From contig NZ_LBHV01000001.1 in NCBI RefSeq assembly GCF_001005825.1, positions 186,001-250,000 of the forward strand: DNA of 64,000 nucleotides, in the 5' to 3' direction. This document shows, piece after piece, positions 1-10,257 of the stretch; the stretch's first letter is position 1; the number at the start of each line of letters is the position of its first letter. Source of the DNA: Rhizobium sp. LC145 (GTDB taxonomy: Bacteria > Pseudomonadota > Alphaproteobacteria > Rhizobiales > Rhizobiaceae). The notes below the pieces were generated by a model that worked only from the letters and a program-made list of their open reading frames with translations, was not told where the DNA came from and did not search any database. The position numbers were made by a program, and so were the translations under genes.

Positions 1-638
1 GCTTCCGCTCGGAGGATCTGGACGAGGTGCTGAAGGAATATGACCAGGTTCTCGACATCGACCGTGACGATCTCGAAACCATTCTCAGAAGGACGGAGCT
101 GCGCTCCTACCGCAGGCGGGCCAGCGATCTGGTCTGCGCGAGCATCATGTCACGCGACGTGATCGCGGTAGCGCCGGACAACTCGCTGAAGGAAGCGCGA
201 GATCTCATGCGGGCCCATCACATCAAGGCCCTGCCCGTCACCAACGACAGCGCCGAAGTCGTGGGCATCGTGACCCAGACCGATTTCCTCGACAAGACGA
301 ATTGGGTGAAGGGCCGGGCCACGATAGGCTTTGCCCAGAGGCTGCGCTTTGCCCTCAAGGGCGCGACCGCGCCGAACGATACCGTGAAGGATATCATGAC
401 GAGCCCGGTGACGACGGTCGGCCCCGACACGCCGGTTTCCGAGGCTATCGTGATCTTCGCGGAAGCGGGGCTGCATTACCTGCCGGTCACGCGGCAGAAC
501 GGCAAGCTCGTCGGCATCATCTCGCAATTCGACCTGCTCGTCGCCATGTTGGCCGACAAGGCCGAGACTGCCACCGGCCCGCTTTCCGCTCAAACAGAGC
601 CGAAGGCTGAAAAATCAGCCATGCTGGTGGAAGCCTGA
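1..638 (+). CDS. C-terminal part of an HPP-family/CBS-domain protein (5' end outside window)
   Basis: The reading frame is open from the left edge (first full codon at base 3) and ends in TGA at 636-638, so the gene is cut by the window. The visible part has a basic linker and then a tandem CBS pair: CBS1 around IMSRDVIAVAPDNSLKEA...VVGIVTQTDF and CBS2 around IMTSPVTTVGPDTPVSEA...LVGIISQFDL. CBS pairs (Bateman modules) bind adenine nucleotides and regulate an attached domain. In rhizobia this arrangement usually follows a four-helix HPP membrane domain, which would lie upstream. The GTG at base 27 is an internal codon, not a convincing start. The Bateman module is certain from sequence; the HPP assignment is inferred from the tail and linker. 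Confidence 0.75.
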   Translation, partial: FRSEDLDEVLKEYDQVLDIDRDDLETILRRTELRSYRRRASDLVCASIMSRDVIAVAPDNSLKEARDLMRAHHIKALPVTNDSAEVVGIVTQTDFLDKTNWVKGRATIGFAQRLRFALKGATAPNDTVKDIMTSPVTTVGPDTPVSEAIVIFAEAGLHYLPVTRQNGKLVGIISQFDLLVAMLADKAETATGPLSAQTEPKAEKSAMLVEA

Positions 639-676
639 CGCCCTCGTCTGCTCGTCTTCAAGCGCTGGAAATAAGA

Positions 677-708
677 ACGCCTCCCGCTCGCTGACGAACG
701 GGAGGCGT
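677..708 (-). terminator. Rho-independent terminator of ssb
   Basis: Ten-base-pair inverted repeat, ACGCCTCCCG at 677-686 and CGGGAGGCGT at 699-708, just downstream of the ssb stop. Read on the minus strand it is followed by TTCTTATTT, a T-rich tract. The plus strand has no T tract, so it serves ssb rather than the CBS gene. Confidence 0.7.
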
Positions 709-740
709 GGAATGCTTTGGCTGCCGATCGGCAGGCCTGA

Positions 741-1283
741 TCAAAACGGGATATCGTCGTCCAGATCGCGCGAGAAATTACCGCCGGACGATGCGCCGCG
801 GCTCTGGCTGCCGCCGGCGGGGCGACGATCATAGTCATCCCCACCAGAGCCGCCGCCGAAATCACCTCCGCCGAAATCGCTGCCGCCCTTGTTGCCGCCG
901 CCGAAGCCGCCACGATCGCCACCGCCCTCGCCGCGACCGTCCAGCATGGTCAGCGTCGAGTTGAACCCCTGCAGGACCACTTCGGTCGAGTAACGATCGT
1001 TACCGGTCTGGTCCTGCCACTTGCGGGTCTGGAGCTGCCCTTCGATGTAGAGCTTGGCGCCCTTCTTCACATACTGCTCGACGACCTTGCAGAGGCCTTC
1101 GTTGAAGACGACAACCGTATGCCATTCGGTCTTCTCGCGCCGCTCTCCGGAATTGCGGTCGCGCCAGCTTTCCGAAGTGGCAATGCGGAGGTTTGCAATG
1201 GGCCGGCCGTCCTGGGTCCGGCGGATCTCCGGATCGGCTCCCACATTCCCGACCAGGATGACCTTGTTTACGCTACCAGCCAT
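741..1283 (-). CDS. ssb: Single-stranded DNA-binding protein
   Basis: Coats single-stranded DNA in replication, repair and recombination, and recruits partners through its C-terminal tip. The 180-residue product begins [19 protein letters not shown], the usual alphaproteobacterial SSB start. The longer open frame adds 15 residues with no homology, so ATG at 1283 was chosen. Residues 1 to about 110 form the OB fold ([23 protein letters not shown]). A Gly/Asp-rich disordered linker follows, and the protein ends in DDDIPF, the conserved acidic partner-binding tip. Length is normal. It is divergent from uvrA, the same arrangement as in E. coli, and the intergenic space holds a LexA box that may serve both genes. 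Confidence 0.97.
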   Translation of the reverse strand: MAGSVNKVILVGNVGADPEIRRTQDGRPIANLRIATSESWRDRNSGERREKTEWHTVVVFNEGLCKVVEQYVKKGAKLYIEGQLQTRKWQDQTGNDRYSTEVVLQGFNSTLTMLDGRGEGGGDRGGFGGGNKGGSDFGGGDFGGGSGGDDYDRRPAGGSQSRGASSGGNFSRDLDDDIPF

Positions 1284-1394
1284 AACTCTCACCTTGTCCG
1301 CCGCAACGAAAGCGGCCTTGAAATCCAATGCGGCACTTTAACCTATCGGCCCTTTCGATGGGGCCATGGCAAAGTTTAATCCACAAGCAAATTT

Positions 1395-1409
1395 GTTCTT
1401 TATTTGTTC
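1395..1409. promoter_or_regulatory. LexA (SOS) operator, GTTC-N7-GTTC
   Basis: GTTC at 1395-1398, seven bases, GTTC at 1406-1409. This exactly matches the direct-repeat LexA box described for alphaproteobacteria. It lies between divergent ssb and uvrA, about 125 bases before the uvrA start and 112 before the ssb start. DNA-damage induction of uvrA, possibly also ssb, is the expected output. I could not place -35/-10 elements confidently. Confidence 0.8.
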
Positions 1410-1533
1410 TAGTTAATCCATATAGTGCTGTCAACCGACTCGGGAACGGCCCCTGCATAGCCGCAGTTTCGTCTCGACAGGCGCTGATCAATCACTACAT
1501 AAGGACCTTCGATCCTCCCCGAAGAGCATGAAG

Positions 1534-4455
1534 ATGAGCGAACTGAAGACCATATCCATCCGCGGCGCGCGCGAGCACAATTTGAAGGGCATAGATCTCG
1601 ATCTGCCGCGCAATTCGCTGATCGTCATGACCGGCCTTTCCGGCTCCGGCAAGTCGTCGCTGGCATTCGACACCATCTATGCCGAGGGACAGCGGCGCTA
1701 TGTCGAGAGCCTTTCAGCTTATGCGCGGCAGTTCCTCGAAATGATGCAGAAGCCGGACGTCGATCAGATCGACGGGCTTTCGCCGGCAATCTCGATCGAG
1801 CAGAAGACGACTTCGCGAAACCCGCGCTCCACGGTGGGCACCGTTACCGAAATCTACGACTATATGCGCCTGCTCTTCGCGCGCGTAGGTGTTCCATATT
1901 CACCGGCGACGGGCCTGCCGATCGAAAGCCAGACCGTCAGCCAGATGGTCGACCGCATCCTCGCCTTCGAGGAGGGAACGCGTCTTTATATATTGGCGCC
2001 GATGATCCGTGGCCGCAAGGGCGAGTACAAGAAGGAACTCGCCGACCTCATGAAGAAGGGGTTTCAGCGCGTAAAGGTCGACGGCCAGTTCTACGAGATC
2101 GCCGACGTGCCGGCGCTCGACAAGAAGTACAAGCACGACATCGACGTGGTGGTGGACCGCCTGGTCGTGCGGTCCGATATCGGCGCGCGCCTGGCAGACA
2201 GCCTCGAAACCTCGCTGAAGCTCGCGGATGGGCTGGCGGTCGCCGAATTCGCCGACAAGCCCCTGCCCGCCGAGGAGACGGCCGCCGGCGGATCCGCCAA
2301 CAAGTCCCTCAACGAGACCCATGAGCGCGTACTCTTCTCGGAGAAGTTCGCCTGCCCAGTCTCAGGCTTCACCATTCCGGAAATCGAGCCGCGGCTCTTC
2401 TCCTTCAACAATCCGTTCGGAGCGTGTCCGACCTGCGCCGGCCTCGGCTCGCAGCAGAAGGTGGATGCCGCCCTGATCGTGCCCGAGCCCGCGCGCACGC
2501 TGCGCGACGGCGCGATCGCGCCTTGGGCGAAATCGACGTCTCCTTACTACAACCAGACGCTCGAAGCGCTCGGCAAGGCGTTCGATTTCAAGCTCTCCAG
2601 CCGCTGGAACGAACTTTCCGAGGCGGCGCAGAACGCCATTCTCAACGGGACCGAGGAAAAGATCGAGTTCCACTATGCCGACGGCGCGCGCTCCTACAAG
2701 ACGGTGAAGACCTTCGAAGGCATCGTTCCCAACCTCGAGCGACGCTGGAAGGAGACCGATTCGGCCTGGGCGCGCGAGGAGATCGAGCGCTACATGTCGG
2801 CAGCCCCCTGCCCGGCCTGCGCCGGCTATCGTTTGAAGCCGGAAGCGCTGGCGGTGAAGATCAACAAGCTGCATATCGGCGAAGTCACCAACATGTCGAT
2901 CAAGCTGGCGCGCGATTGGTTCGAGGTTCTGCCCGAGGCGCTGAACGCCAAGCAGAACGAAATCGCGGTGCGCATCCTCAAGGAAATCCGCGAGCGGCTG
3001 CGATTCCTCAACGACGTGGGACTGGATTATCTCAGCCTGTCCCGGAATTCCGGCACGCTTTCGGGCGGTGAAAGTCAGCGCATCCGCCTTGCCTCACAGA
3101 TCGGCTCCGGCCTGACGGGCGTGCTTTACGTGCTCGACGAACCTTCGATCGGCCTTCATCAGCGCGATAACGCGCGCCTTCTCGATACGCTGAAACACCT
3201 GCGCGACATCGGCAATACCGTGATCGTGGTGGAGCATGACGAAGACGCGATCCTGACGGCCGATTACGTGGTCGATATTGGCCCGGCCGCCGGCATCCAT
3301 GGCGGCGAGGTGGTGGCGCAAGGCGCGCCTTCCGACATCATGGCCAACTCGAAGTCGCTCACCGGAAAATATCTTGCCGGCGAACTCGGCGTTCCGGTTC
3401 CGGCCGAGCGCCGCAAACCGAAGAAGGGCAAGGAGATCAAGGTCGTCGGCGCCAGGGGCAACAACCTCAAGAATGTCACGGCTTCCGTTCCGCTTGGCGT
3501 ATTCACCGCGGTAACCGGCGTTTCGGGCGGCGGGAAGTCGACCTTCCTCATCGAAACGCTCTACAAAGCCGCTGCCCGACGCGTCATGGGCGCGCGCGAA
3601 ATCCCAGCCGAGCACGACCGGATCGACGGATTCGAGTTCATCGACAAGGTGATCGATATCGATCAGTCGCCGATCGGCCGCACGCCGCGCTCCAACCCGG
3701 CGACCTATACGGGGGCGTTTACGCCGATCCGCGACTGGTTCGCTGGCCTGCCGGAGGCGAAGGCCCGCGGCTATGCGCCGGGCCGCTTCTCCTTCAACGT
3801 CAAGGGCGGGCGCTGCGAGGCCTGCCAGGGCGACGGCGTCATCAAGATCGAGATGCACTTCCTGCCGGACGTCTACGTCACCTGCGACGTCTGCCACGGC
3901 AAGCGCTACAATCGCGAGACGCTCGACGTGCATTTCAAGGGCAAGTCGATCGCCGATGTGCTGGACATGACGGTCGAGGAAGGCGTCGAATTCTTCTCGG
4001 CGGTGCCCGCCGTGCGCGACAAGCTGCAGGCGCTCTTCGATGTCGGCCTCGGCTATATCAAGGTCGGTCAGCAGGCCAATACGCTTTCGGGTGGCGAGGC
4101 GCAGCGCGTCAAGCTAGCCAAGGAACTGTCGAAGCGCTCGACCGGACGCACGCTCTACATTCTGGACGAACCGACGACGGGACTGCATTTCCATGACGTC
4201 GCCAAGCTTCTGGAAATGCTGCAGGAACTGGTGAACCAGGGCAACTCCGTGGTGGTGATCGAGCACAATCTCGAAGTCATCAAGACGGCCGACTGGATCA
4301 TCGACATCGGCCCGGAAGGCGGAACCGGCGGCGGCGAAATCGTCGCGTCGGGTACGCCAGAGCAGGTCGTCCAGGAAAGGCGCTCCTATACCGGCCATTT
4401 CCTGAAGGAGCTTCTGGATCGGCGTCCGGCGAAGAAGGTGGAAGCGGCGGAATAG
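1534..4455 (+). CDS. uvrA: Excinuclease ABC subunit A
   Basis: Damage-recognition ATPase of nucleotide excision repair, forming UvrA2B2 and loading UvrB at lesions. The 973-residue product has two ABC ATPase modules: Walker A GLSGSGKS at 34-41 with signature LSGGESQR near 509, and Walker A GVSGGGKS at 662-669 with signature LSGGEAQR near 851. Zinc-binding cysteine pairs are visible, including CEAC at 761-764 paired with CDVC near 784. Two in-frame ATGs exist, at 1528 and 1534. GAAGAG is only about 1 base from the first but about 8 bases from the second, which also gives the family start MSELK. A LexA box lies upstream. Length and motifs are complete. Confidence 0.97.
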   Translation: MSELKTISIRGAREHNLKGIDLDLPRNSLIVMTGLSGSGKSSLAFDTIYAEGQRRYVESLSAYARQFLEMMQKPDVDQIDGLSPAISIEQKTTSRNPRSTVGTVTEIYDYMRLLFARVGVPYSPATGLPIESQTVSQMVDRILAFEEGTRLYILAPMIRGRKGEYKKELADLMKKGFQRVKVDGQFYEIADVPALDKKYKHDIDVVVDRLVVRSDIGARLADSLETSLKLADGLAVAEFADKPLPAEETAAGGSANKSLNETHERVLFSEKFACPVSGFTIPEIEPRLFSFNNPFGACPTCAGLGSQQKVDAALIVPEPARTLRDGAIAPWAKSTSPYYNQTLEALGKAFDFKLSSRWNELSEAAQNAILNGTEEKIEFHYADGARSYKTVKTFEGIVPNLERRWKETDSAWAREEIERYMSAAPCPACAGYRLKPEALAVKINKLHIGEVTNMSIKLARDWFEVLPEALNAKQNEIAVRILKEIRERLRFLNDVGLDYLSLSRNSGTLSGGESQRIRLASQIGSGLTGVLYVLDEPSIGLHQRDNARLLDTLKHLRDIGNTVIVVEHDEDAILTADYVVDIGPAAGIHGGEVVAQGAPSDIMANSKSLTGKYLAGELGVPVPAERRKPKKGKEIKVVGARGNNLKNVTASVPLGVFTAVTGVSGGGKSTFLIETLYKAAARRVMGAREIPAEHDRIDGFEFIDKVIDIDQSPIGRTPRSNPATYTGAFTPIRDWFAGLPEAKARGYAPGRFSFNVKGGRCEACQGDGVIKIEMHFLPDVYVTCDVCHGKRYNRETLDVHFKGKSIADVLDMTVEEGVEFFSAVPAVRDKLQALFDVGLGYIKVGQQANTLSGGEAQRVKLAKELSKRSTGRTLYILDEPTTGLHFHDVAKLLEMLQELVNQGNSVVVIEHNLEVIKTADWIIDIGPEGGTGGGEIVASGTPEQVVQERRSYTGHFLKELLDRRPAKKVEAAE

Positions 4456-4478
4456 ATCGCCATTTCAGGGAGGAATTG

Positions 4479-5285
4479 ATGACGAAATCCGGCACGATCC
4501 GCACGGGCATTGGAGGCTGGACCTTCGAGCCGTGGGAAGGCACGTTCTATCCCGACAAGCTGCCGAAGAAGAAGCAGCTCGAATATGCCGCGAGCAAGCT
4601 GAAGGTCATCGAGGTCAACGGCACCTATTACGGCTCGCAGAAGCCGGAAACTTTCGCCAAATGGGCGTCCGAAGTGCCGGACGGGTTCATATTCTCGCTG
4701 AAGGCGAGCCGCTTCACCACCAACCGCAAGGTTCTGGCCGAGGCCGGGGAATCGATCGAGAAGTTTCTCGGTCAGGGGCTGACGGAGCTTGGAGATCATC
4801 TCGGTCCCCTGCTCTGGCAGTTCGCACCGACGAAGAAGTTCGAGCCGGAGGATTTCGAAGCCTTCCTGAAGCTTTTGCCGAACAAGCTGGATGGATTGAA
4901 GCTGACGCATGTAGTCGAGGTCCGGCACGACAGTTTCAAGGTGCCGGAGTTCGTCGCCCTGCTTGAGAAATACAACATCGCGCCCGTCTGCGCCGAGCAT
5001 TTCGACTATCCGATGATTGCGGACGTGACCGCCGATTTCGTCTATGCGCGCCTGCAGAAGGGCTCGGACGACATCAAGACCTGCTATTCGGAAAAGGACT
5101 TGAAGGCCTGGGCGAAACGGCTGCAGACCTGGGCCGAGGGCGGCGTGCCGGACGATCTGCCGCTGATCGACGAGAAGCGCGAGGTCAAGAAACAGCCGCG
5201 TGACGTCTTCGCCTTCTTCATCCACGAAGGCAAAGTGAACGCGCCTTATGGCGCCATGGCGATGACAGAGATGCTGGAGCGTTAA
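4479..5285 (+). CDS. DUF72 (YecE-like) family protein
   Basis: The 268-residue product matches the DUF72/YecE family (TIM-barrel-like, no settled function). Typical family stretches are IRTGIGGWTFEPWEGTFYP at the N terminus, VEVNGTYYG, WASEVPDGFIFSLKASRF and VVEVRHDSF. The open frame can begin at TTG 4476, but ATG 4479 lies five bases after GGAGGA and is preferred. It follows uvrA by 23 bases on the same strand and may be cotranscribed. Its stop is three bases from the stop of the convergent nnr gene. The family is clear; substrate and reaction are unknown. Confidence 0.85.
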   Translation: MTKSGTIRTGIGGWTFEPWEGTFYPDKLPKKKQLEYAASKLKVIEVNGTYYGSQKPETFAKWASEVPDGFIFSLKASRFTTNRKVLAEAGESIEKFLGQGLTELGDHLGPLLWQFAPTKKFEPEDFEAFLKLLPNKLDGLKLTHVVEVRHDSFKVPEFVALLEKYNIAPVCAEHFDYPMIADVTADFVYARLQKGSDDIKTCYSEKDLKAWAKRLQTWAEGGVPDDLPLIDEKREVKKQPRDVFAFFIHEGKVNAPYGAMAMTEMLER

Positions 5286-5288
5286 AAG

Positions 5289-6776
5289 CTAGAGGGCTAA
5301 ACTGCCGACATGGGTTATGAGGTCTTCGGCTGTCATTCCCCTGCCCGCCTGCTTGGCGGCTTCGCCGTGCTGGTAGACCGCGGCCGCTGCAGCTTCGAAG
5401 GCCGGCATGCCCTGCGCAAGCAATGCGCCGATCATGCCTGCCAGCACATCCCCCGAGCCGGCTGTCGCAAGCCAGGGCGGCGCATTGGTGTTGATGGCGG
5501 CGCGCCCGTCCGGGGCGGCGATCACCGTATCGGCTCCCTTGTAGACGATGGCGGCATGAGCGCGCCCGGCTGCTTTAATCGCCTTTTCCACCTTGCTGAG
5601 GTTCTCGTCGTCCGCCAGGTCCGGGAAAAGTCTCGCGAATTCTCCTTCGTGCGGCGTAAGCACGAGGCGGGTCTCGCCTGCTGCAAAGGCCTCGAAGAGC
5701 AGAGCGGGATCGTCCTTGAAGGAGGTGATGCCGTCGGCATCGAGCACGAGCGGCCGATCCTTGAGCGCGAGGACGAATTGGCGGCCCTTTTCTCCAACAC
5801 CGAAACCGGGGCCGAGCACGAAGGCGGACAACTTGGCCGAATTCAGCCAATCGTTCAGATCGTCGACTGTTTCCACCTCGTGCAGCATGACCGCCGTCAG
5901 CGAAGCCGCGTTCACCGCCATGGCATCCCGCGGCGAAGCCACGGTGACCAACCCTGCCCCGTTCCGAAGACCTGCGGCCGCGGAAAGGCGGGCCGCGCCC
6001 GTCCTGCTCCCCTCGCCGGAGAAGACCGCGAGATGCCCGCGGCGGTATTTGTGCGCATTCGGGCCGGGTTGCGGCAGATGCTCCCGCCAGAGTTCCGGCC
6101 GGTTCTCGCTGATCTTTCCGGCGATGCTTTTCAGGATACGTTTCGGAATTCCGATATCGAAAACCTCGATGTCACCGCAAAGTGACCGTCCAGGCATCAG
6201 CAGATGTCCCGGCTTCCGCGACATGAAGGTGACGGTGAGTTCGGCTTGAAACGCCGCACCCAGCGGCTTGCCGCGCCGTCCGCAAAGGCCGGAGGGCAGA
6301 TCCACGGCAACGACAGGAAGGCCGGTGGCCTCCACCTTGCGGATCACCTGAATCACGTCTTCCGTCAAGGCGCGGGCCAGCCCCGCCCCGAAGAGAGCAT
6401 CGATGACCACATCGTTCGCCTCGGGCTCGTAAGCCTTCAGTAGCGCGCCCGCGACAGGACAAAGATCGAAGGCGCGGCGCGCATCACCTTTCAATTTCGC
6501 CGGATCGGAAAGATGGAAAACCGCGACCGTGGCGCCAGCCTCCAGAAGCGCCCTGGCGGCGACATAGCCATCGCCGCCATTGTTACCGGGACCGCAAAGC
6601 ACGACGAAACGATGCGCCTGGGGAAACCGCTTCAGCGCTGCCGCAGCCACCGCCTGGCCGGCCCGCTCCATCAGGCCGAAGGATAGGATGCCGGAACGGG
6701 CGGCCTCGGCATCTGCCGCGGCCATTTCTTCGGGCGTGAGAAGCATGGTTTCGGTGCCGGAGGTCATGGTCCCCAT
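5289..6776 (-). CDS. nnr: Bifunctional NAD(P)H-hydrate epimerase / ADP-dependent NAD(P)H-hydrate dehydratase
   Basis: Repairs hydrated NADH and NADPH (NADHX/NADPHX): the N-terminal half epimerises R to S, and the C-terminal half dehydrates the S form using ADP. The 495-residue protein has a YjeF_N domain (about 1-215) with the nucleotide loop GPGNNGGDG at 62-70. A ribokinase-like NnrD domain follows from about 235, with HKYRRGHLAVFSG, LTPHEGEFARL and the catalytic-loop type motif TAGSGDVLAGMI. The start at 6776 is the longest ATG; a second ATG three codons in is possible. It is transcribed away from glnB. Both domains look intact. Confidence 0.93.
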   Translation of the reverse strand: MGTMTSGTETMLLTPEEMAAADAEAARSGILSFGLMERAGQAVAAAALKRFPQAHRFVVLCGPGNNGGDGYVAARALLEAGATVAVFHLSDPAKLKGDARRAFDLCPVAGALLKAYEPEANDVVIDALFGAGLARALTEDVIQVIRKVEATGLPVVAVDLPSGLCGRRGKPLGAAFQAELTVTFMSRKPGHLLMPGRSLCGDIEVFDIGIPKRILKSIAGKISENRPELWREHLPQPGPNAHKYRRGHLAVFSGEGSRTGAARLSAAAGLRNGAGLVTVASPRDAMAVNAASLTAVMLHEVETVDDLNDWLNSAKLSAFVLGPGFGVGEKGRQFVLALKDRPLVLDADGITSFKDDPALLFEAFAAGETRLVLTPHEGEFARLFPDLADDENLSKVEKAIKAAGRAHAAIVYKGADTVIAAPDGRAAINTNAPPWLATAGSGDVLAGMIGALLAQGMPAFEAAAAAVYQHGEAAKQAGRGMTAEDLITHVGSLAL

Positions 6777-6992
6777 TGAAAGGAATCGTGCACAGAAAAC
6801 AAGCCGTCAATTAGAATCGCAATCGCCTATATACTAGGCATTTGATTGATAATTAATCACTTGTGTGACTTGAAAGCTGATCATCTCACATGTGGAAAAT
6901 CGATGAAATTTTTCCGAAATGAACTCTTCATCGTCGCATTTTGCGGAATTCCTGGTCGGTTTTACCCTGAAACCAGGCCATTCGACACGTTC

Positions 6993-7007
6993 GCACCTGC
7001 AAAATGC
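6993..7007. promoter_or_regulatory. Candidate NtrC binding site upstream of glnB
   Basis: GCACC-N5-AATGC matches the NtrC dyad core GCACC-N5-GGTGC at 8 of 10 positions with exact spacing. It is centred about 63 bases before the inferred start of the -24/-12 promoter, rather close for an enhancer. Suggestive only. Confidence 0.35.
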
Positions 7008-7036
7008 GAGTTTTCTGCAAATTCGGCTTTCCAGAC

Positions 7037-7052
7037 TGGCACGATATCTGCA
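7037..7052 (+). promoter_or_regulatory. Sigma-54 (-24/-12) promoter of glnB-glnA
   Basis: TGGCACGATATCTGCA fits the consensus TGGCACG-N4-TTGCA with one mismatch and has the invariant GG-N10-GC spacing. It lies 60 bases before the glnB ATG. RpoN/NtrC control of glnB is established in several rhizobia, which agrees with this site. Confidence 0.85.
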
Positions 7053-7060
7053 TTAAGTAG

Positions 7061-7450
<390 letters not shown>

Positions 7451-7521
7451 TCGACACCTTTAATCGACTGGCCGCTCGGGTCAGGGTTCAACTCGTCATC
7501 TTGCAATCGAGGAAACGTTAA

Positions 7522-8931
7522 ATGACGACCGCAAGCGAAATCATGAAACAGATCAAGGAAAACGACGTGAAGTTCGTGGACCTGCGCTTCACCGATCCCC
7601 GGGGAAAGCTGCAGCACGTCACCATGGACATTTCCGCCGTTGACGAAGACATGTTCGCCGATGGCGTCATGTTCGACGGCTCCTCGATCGCCGGCTGGAA
7701 GGCAATCAACGAGTCCGACATGGTGCTGATGCCCGACCCGGCAACGGTCCACATGGACCCCTTCTTCGCCCAGTCGACCATGGTCATCTTCTGCGACATC
7801 CTCGATCCGATCTCCGGCGAGGCTTACAACCGCGATCCGCGTGGCACGGCCAAGAAGGCCGAAGCCTATCTGAAGGCGTCGGGCATCGGCGATACGGTCT
7901 TCGTGGGTCCCGAGCCGGAATTCTTCGTCTTCGACGACGTCAAGTACAAGGCCGACCCCTACAACACCGGCTTCAAGCTCGATTCTTCCGAGCTGCCGTC
8001 GAACGACGACACGGATTACGAGACCGGCAACCTCGGCCACCGCCCGCGTGTCAAGGGCGGCTACTTCCCGGTTCCGCCGGTCGACAGCCTGCAGGACATG
8101 CGCTCCGAAATGCTGACCGTGCTCACCGAAATGGGCGTCGTCGTCGAAAAGCACCACCACGAAGTGGCCTCGGCCCAGCATGAGCTCGGCGTCAAGTTCG
8201 ACACCCTGGTGCGCAACGCCGACAAGATGCAGATCTACAAATACGTCGTGCATCAGGTCGCGAATGCCTATGGCAAGACCGCAACCTTCATGCCGAAGCC
8301 GGTCTTCGGCGACAACGGCTCCGGCATGCACGTTCACCAGTCGATCTGGAAGGATGGCAAGCCGACCTTCGCCGGTGACGAATATGCGGGTCTTTCCGAG
8401 AGCTGCCTCTATTACATCGGCGGCATCATCAAGCATGCCAAGGCCATCAACGCCTTCACCAACCCGACGACGAACTCCTATAAGCGCCTCGTTCCGGGTT
8501 ACGAAGCGCCGGTGCTGCTCGCCTATTCGGCCCGCAACCGCTCGGCTTCGTGCCGCATTCCGTTCGGCTCCTCGCCGAAGGCAAAGCGTGTCGAAGTCCG
8601 CTTCCCGGACCCGGCGCAGAACCCCTATCTCGGCTTTGCTGCCATGCTGATGGCCGGCCTCGACGGCATCAAGAACAAGATCCATCCCGGCAAGGCCATG
8701 GACAAGGATCTCTACGACCTCCCCCCGAAGGAGCTCAAGAAGATCCCAACGGTTTGCGGCTCTCTTCGCGAAGCTCTGGAAAGCCTCGACAAGGACCGCA
8801 AGTTCCTGACCGCCGGCGGAGTCTTCGATGACGACCAGATCGACGCCTATATCGAACTCAAGATGACCGAGGTCATGCGCTTCGAAATGACGCCGCACCC
8901 GGTCGAGTTCGACATGTACTATTCGGCGTAA
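7522..8931 (+). CDS. glnA: Glutamine synthetase type I
   Basis: Makes glutamine from glutamate, ammonium and ATP in the cytoplasm as a dodecamer. The 469-residue product is of GSI-beta type. Visible family motifs are FDGSSIAGW, the metal and ATP site [33 protein letters not shown] and [10 protein letters not shown]. The adenylylation site is Tyr398 in DLYDLPP, so GlnE regulation via PII is expected. It is 71 bases after glnB with no visible terminator between, and a strong terminator follows. Length and motifs are complete. Rhizobia often carry GSII and GSIII too, but none is in this window. Confidence 0.98.
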   Translation: MTTASEIMKQIKENDVKFVDLRFTDPRGKLQHVTMDISAVDEDMFADGVMFDGSSIAGWKAINESDMVLMPDPATVHMDPFFAQSTMVIFCDILDPISGEAYNRDPRGTAKKAEAYLKASGIGDTVFVGPEPEFFVFDDVKYKADPYNTGFKLDSSELPSNDDTDYETGNLGHRPRVKGGYFPVPPVDSLQDMRSEMLTVLTEMGVVVEKHHHEVASAQHELGVKFDTLVRNADKMQIYKYVVHQVANAYGKTATFMPKPVFGDNGSGMHVHQSIWKDGKPTFAGDEYAGLSESCLYYIGGIIKHAKAINAFTNPTTNSYKRLVPGYEAPVLLAYSARNRSASCRIPFGSSPKAKRVEVRFPDPAQNPYLGFAAMLMAGLDGIKNKIHPGKAMDKDLYDLPPKELKKIPTVCGSLREALESLDKDRKFLTAGGVFDDDQIDAYIELKMTEVMRFEMTPHPVEFDMYYSA

Positions 8932-8958
8932 CGGCCGGATTCGCTTGACTTCAACGAC

Positions 8959-8993
8959 AAAACGGCGGGCTTTGGCCCGCCGTTTTCCTTTTT
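8959..8993 (+). terminator. Terminator of glnBA
   Basis: Perfect 12-bp stem AAAACGGCGGGC at 8959-8970 and GCCCGCCGTTTT at 8975-8986 with a four-base loop, followed by CCTTTTT. It lies 27 bases after the glnA stop. The A tract on the left arm may let it also stop the convergent LprI-like gene. Confidence 0.9.
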
Positions 8994-9061
8994 ATGCATC
9001 TCTTCCGCGCGGCAAACAGGCGAGCCCCTCGCCTGTTCCGCTCCTGGCTGAACGCGCCGAA

Positions 9062-9562
9062 CTACCGGTAGTCGCGGCAGAACGAAGGTCCGCCAGTTCC
9101 CAATATCCTGCAGGACCTCTTGATTTCCGAGGTGATGAGTTCGCACGAGTTCTGCACATTGCAGGGCGGCCGCGTTGCCGTCGTGACGGCCATGCACTTG
9201 CGGACCATCTCGGCAGCGACTTTCCGGCCCGCGACGGATTCGCAGCTCGCAGATGCCCCGTCACTCCCGGCGTCGGCAAGCCAATCCAATTGCTGCGAGA
9301 GGTCTTTTGCTCTTTCTCGCGTGAGAGCTCTTTGACAATCGGAAGCCGAGGTCATGCTGGGAAAATTCGCCTGTCGATAACGGCATTCCGCATCGCGATA
9401 CCGCTCCCACGCCCGCTGGGCTTCAAGCAGTTGGCGCTTGCCGCTTTCCTGTAGGCCGGAAGCAATCCTCGACTTCATGACGTCGACGTCCTTGATGGTT
9501 TGGGCAGTCGAAATCGATGCACTCGATATCAGAAGAAGGGCGATGGTAGCTAAGCGTTTCAT
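9062..9562 (-). CDS. LprI-like (DUF1311) secreted protein
   Basis: The 166-residue product has a signal peptide (MKRLATIALLLISSASISTAQ) and is probably periplasmic. Residues 40-65 (LLEAQRAWERYRDAECRYR) match the lysozyme-inhibitor LprI N-terminal fold, where a Trp and Cys in this helix are typical. Eight cysteines after the signal suggest disulfides. LprI members in mycobacteria inhibit lysozyme, but most proteobacterial members are uncharacterised, so function is open. The gene is convergent with glnA. About 250 bases upstream, before hspQ, hold nothing I can name. Confidence 0.75.
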   Translation of the reverse strand: MKRLATIALLLISSASISTAQTIKDVDVMKSRIASGLQESGKRQLLEAQRAWERYRDAECRYRQANFPSMTSASDCQRALTRERAKDLSQQLDWLADAGSDGASASCESVAGRKVAAEMVRKCMAVTTATRPPCNVQNSCELITSEIKRSCRILGTGGPSFCRDYR

Positions 9563-9810
9563 GATCCGTCACCGGTTGTTTGAACTGGTTCGGAATGTAG
9601 CCGATTTTCGCCACCTTGCGGCAGGAGATGGTCCCAAACCGGAGGCATTCTCACAGGTCTGAAAGGGAAGGCTATGCCCCTGATCTTCCGAGAGGCAGAA
9701 CGACCTTCAATCGCCCGAGAGCATATGGAACGATATTTGCTTCGTCGCATTGCAACTCTTGATGCGGAATGAATTCATTCCCACATCAGGATGCGAAAGG
9801 ACATCGCACC

Positions 9811-10140
9811 ATGAAACAACGCCACGCAAAATTCAGGATCGGAGAAGTGGTTCGCCACAAGGTGTTTCCGTTCCGGGGCGTCGTGTTCGACGTGGACCCG
9901 GAATACTCCAACACCGAGGAATGGTGGAATGCCATCCCCGCGGAGATCCGCCCCAACAAGGACCAGCCCTTCTATCATCTGCTGGCCGAAAATGACGAGA
10001 CGGAATATGTCGCCTATGTCTCGGAACAGAACCTCGAGCACGACGAGAGCGACACACCGCTGAGAAATCCGCAAGTTGCTCAGATCTTCGACCGCGGTCC
10101 GTCCGGGCAGTTGAAGCCGAAGGTGATTCTGGCGCACTGA
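9811..10140 (+). CDS. hspQ: Heat shock protein HspQ
   Basis: The 109-residue product begins MKQRHAKFRIGEVVRHKVFPFRG and contains VDPEYSNTEEWW and QPFYHLLAEND, hallmarks of the HspQ/YccV family. In E. coli HspQ is a heat-shock protein that acts as a specificity-enhancing factor for the Lon protease. The open frame continues 14 codons upstream, but this ATG gives the family start. A terminator follows the stop. I found no convincing RpoH promoter in the 250 bases upstream. Confidence 0.92.
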   Translation: MKQRHAKFRIGEVVRHKVFPFRGVVFDVDPEYSNTEEWWNAIPAEIRPNKDQPFYHLLAENDETEYVAYVSEQNLEHDESDTPLRNPQVAQIFDRGPSGQLKPKVILAH

Positions 10141-10164
10141 CTTCCGATAGATATTCGAGAATCG

Positions 10165-10195
10165 AAGGCGCCGGGCCTCCCACCGGCGCCTTTTT
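10165..10195 (+). terminator. Terminator of hspQ
   Basis: Stem AAGGCGCCGG at 10165-10174 and CCGGCGCCTT at 10183-10192, followed by TTT. It lies 25 bases after the hspQ stop. Confidence 0.85.
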
Positions 10196-10208
10196 GATTC
10201 CGGAATCA

Positions 10209-10235
10209 AAAAGCCCGGCGCGAGGCCGGGCTTTT
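10209..10235 (-). terminator. Terminator of the IalB-family gene
   Basis: Stem AAAAGCCCGGC at 10209-10219 and GCCGGGCTTTT at 10225-10235. On the minus strand the stem runs into TTTTTGATT. It lies 22 bases downstream of the minus-strand stop. With the hspQ hairpin it makes a back-to-back pair of one-way terminators. Confidence 0.85.
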
Positions 10236-10257
10236 GAAACTTCAAGAACTTGAGAGC

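Noticed and set aside
9563..9810. RpoH-type heat-shock promoter before hspQ
   Set aside because: CTTCAA near 9700 has no -10 partner at proper spacing, so no call was made.
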